From Methylovorus menthalis (GTDB taxonomy: Bacteria > Pseudomonadota > Gammaproteobacteria > Burkholderiales > Methylophilaceae): 64,000 bases of DNA. The notes beneath the pieces were generated by a model. The model ran no database searches and was not told the DNA's origin. It was given only the letters and a program-made list of their open reading frames with translations. A program made the position numbers and the translations under genes. The DNA lies in the NCBI RefSeq assembly GCF_020523625.1, contig NZ_JAJAQH010000005.1:159327-223326 (forward strand). The letters run 5' to 3'. This document shows, in pieces, positions 63,420 to 64,000 of the stretch. How positions within the stretch are numbered: the stretch's first letter is position 1; the number at the start of each line of letters is the position of its first letter.

Positions 63420-63495
63420 GCCGGATTAGCTCAGTTGGCAGAGCAGCGCACTTGTAATGCGAAGGTCGTCAGTTCGATTCCGACATCCGGCACCA
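63420..63495 (+). tRNA. tRNA-Thr (anticodon TGT)
   Basis: The 76-base gene has acceptor arms GCCGGAT/ATCCGGC, a D-loop AGCTCAGTTGGCAGAGC, anticodon TGT in CTTGTAA, the TTCGATTC T-arm and an encoded CCA end. It lies 11 bases after sspB. Confidence 0.96.
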
Positions 63496-63557
63496 GTTAC
63501 CGCCCAGTTAGGGTTTGACAGTAAGTGAAATTGTCAGCATAATCTCGGGTTCGGTTT

Positions 63558-63644
<87 letters not shown>

Positions 63645-63682
63645 TTTAAAGTTGGAGCCAGCGTTGATAACTGGCGAGGCGC

Positions 63683-63758
63683 GCGGGTGTAGCTCAGTTG
63701 GTAGAGCACTTGCCTTCCAAGCAAGATGTCGCGAGTTCGAACCTCGTCGCCCGCTCCA
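63683..63758 (+). tRNA. tRNA-Gly (anticodon TCC)
   Basis: The 76-base gene has acceptor arms GCGGGTG/CGCCCGC (one T-G pair), anticodon TCC in CTTCCAA and an encoded CCA end. Confidence 0.96.
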
Positions 63759-63782
63759 GTTTAAGTAAGAATTTAGTAAAGC

Positions 63783-63857
<75 letters not shown>

Positions 63858-63874
63858 CTTCATTAACTTGATAA

Positions 63875-64000
<126 letters not shown>

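Overview
The window is about 64 kb of an ordinary, gene-dense chromosome from a betaproteobacterial methylotroph, most likely a Methylophilaceae member close to Methylobacillus or Methylovorus. The evidence is a 3-hexulose-6-phosphate synthase gene (hps, ribulose monophosphate pathway of formaldehyde fixation) inside the histidine cluster, an azurin gene, System II cytochrome c maturation (resB/ccsA), and betaproteobacterial gene orders such as mlaFEDCB-yadGH-ibaG-murA-his-hinT-tatABC and petABC-sspAB. The genus is inferred from gene content and not proven. I saw no prophage, insertion sequence, CRISPR array or rRNA operon.

Layout. 1-2.3 kb: tail of an M48-type protease, soxYZ, and a divergent membrane cytochrome. 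2.3-5 kb: ahpC-ahpF and a small hypothetical gene. 5-12.5 kb: hda and an AI-2E/PerM-type permease, divergent from purM, two DUF3108 genes, an RsmB-type methyltransferase and a dicarboxylate symporter. 12.5-16 kb: azurin behind a Fur-box-like site, a DMT (EamA) transporter behind a highly structured leader, ampD and a cation/Ca2+ exchanger. 16-21 kb: a PilR-like regulator, PilS-like kinase and PP0621-type protein on the minus strand, then an ECF sigma factor operon. 21-28 kb: lptFG, pepA-holC, gcvH, pbpG. 28-34 kb: topA, ttcA, a pteridine-reductase-like SDR, a MidA-like methyltransferase, trmB, engB. 35-41.5 kb: cytochrome c4, resB-ccsA, an orphan histidine kinase and a pilin-like gene with a textbook sigma-54 promoter. 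41.5-57.4 kb: one long co-directional run of mlaFEDCB, an ABC-2 exporter, ibaG, grxD, murA, hisGDC, hps, hisBHAFIE, hinT and tatABC. 57.4-64 kb: a 40-residue membrane protein, a DegS-like protease, a NIF3 protein, petABC (bc1 complex), sspAB, four tRNAs (Thr-Tyr-Gly-Thr) and the start of tuf.

How they fit together. Much of the window serves envelope homeostasis (Mla, Lpt, Tat, DegS-like, PBP7, AmpD, MurA) and electron transport with its cytochrome assembly (bc1, c4, azurin, ResB/CcsA). The his cluster carries hisGDCBHAFIE but lacks hisZ and a histidinol-phosphatase gene, so those must lie elsewhere. hps sits between hisC and hisB with its own strong ribosome-binding site and a rho-independent terminator, so it looks like an independent unit embedded in the biosynthetic operon.

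Most unusual items: (1) a leader upstream of the EamA-type transporter at 13175-13372, with a near-consensus promoter, a near-leaderless 29-codon ORF ending in a Cys-Cys-Gly-Cys stretch, mutually exclusive stems and a hairpin next to the start codon, which together resemble cysteine attenuation; (2) a PilR-like regulator lacking the GAFTGA loop and the Walker B aspartate, although a perfect sigma-54 promoter drives a pilin gene 23 kb away; (3) an HPS with a C-terminal tail resembling an amphipathic membrane-targeting helix; (4) a Fur-box-like site over the putative azurin promoter.
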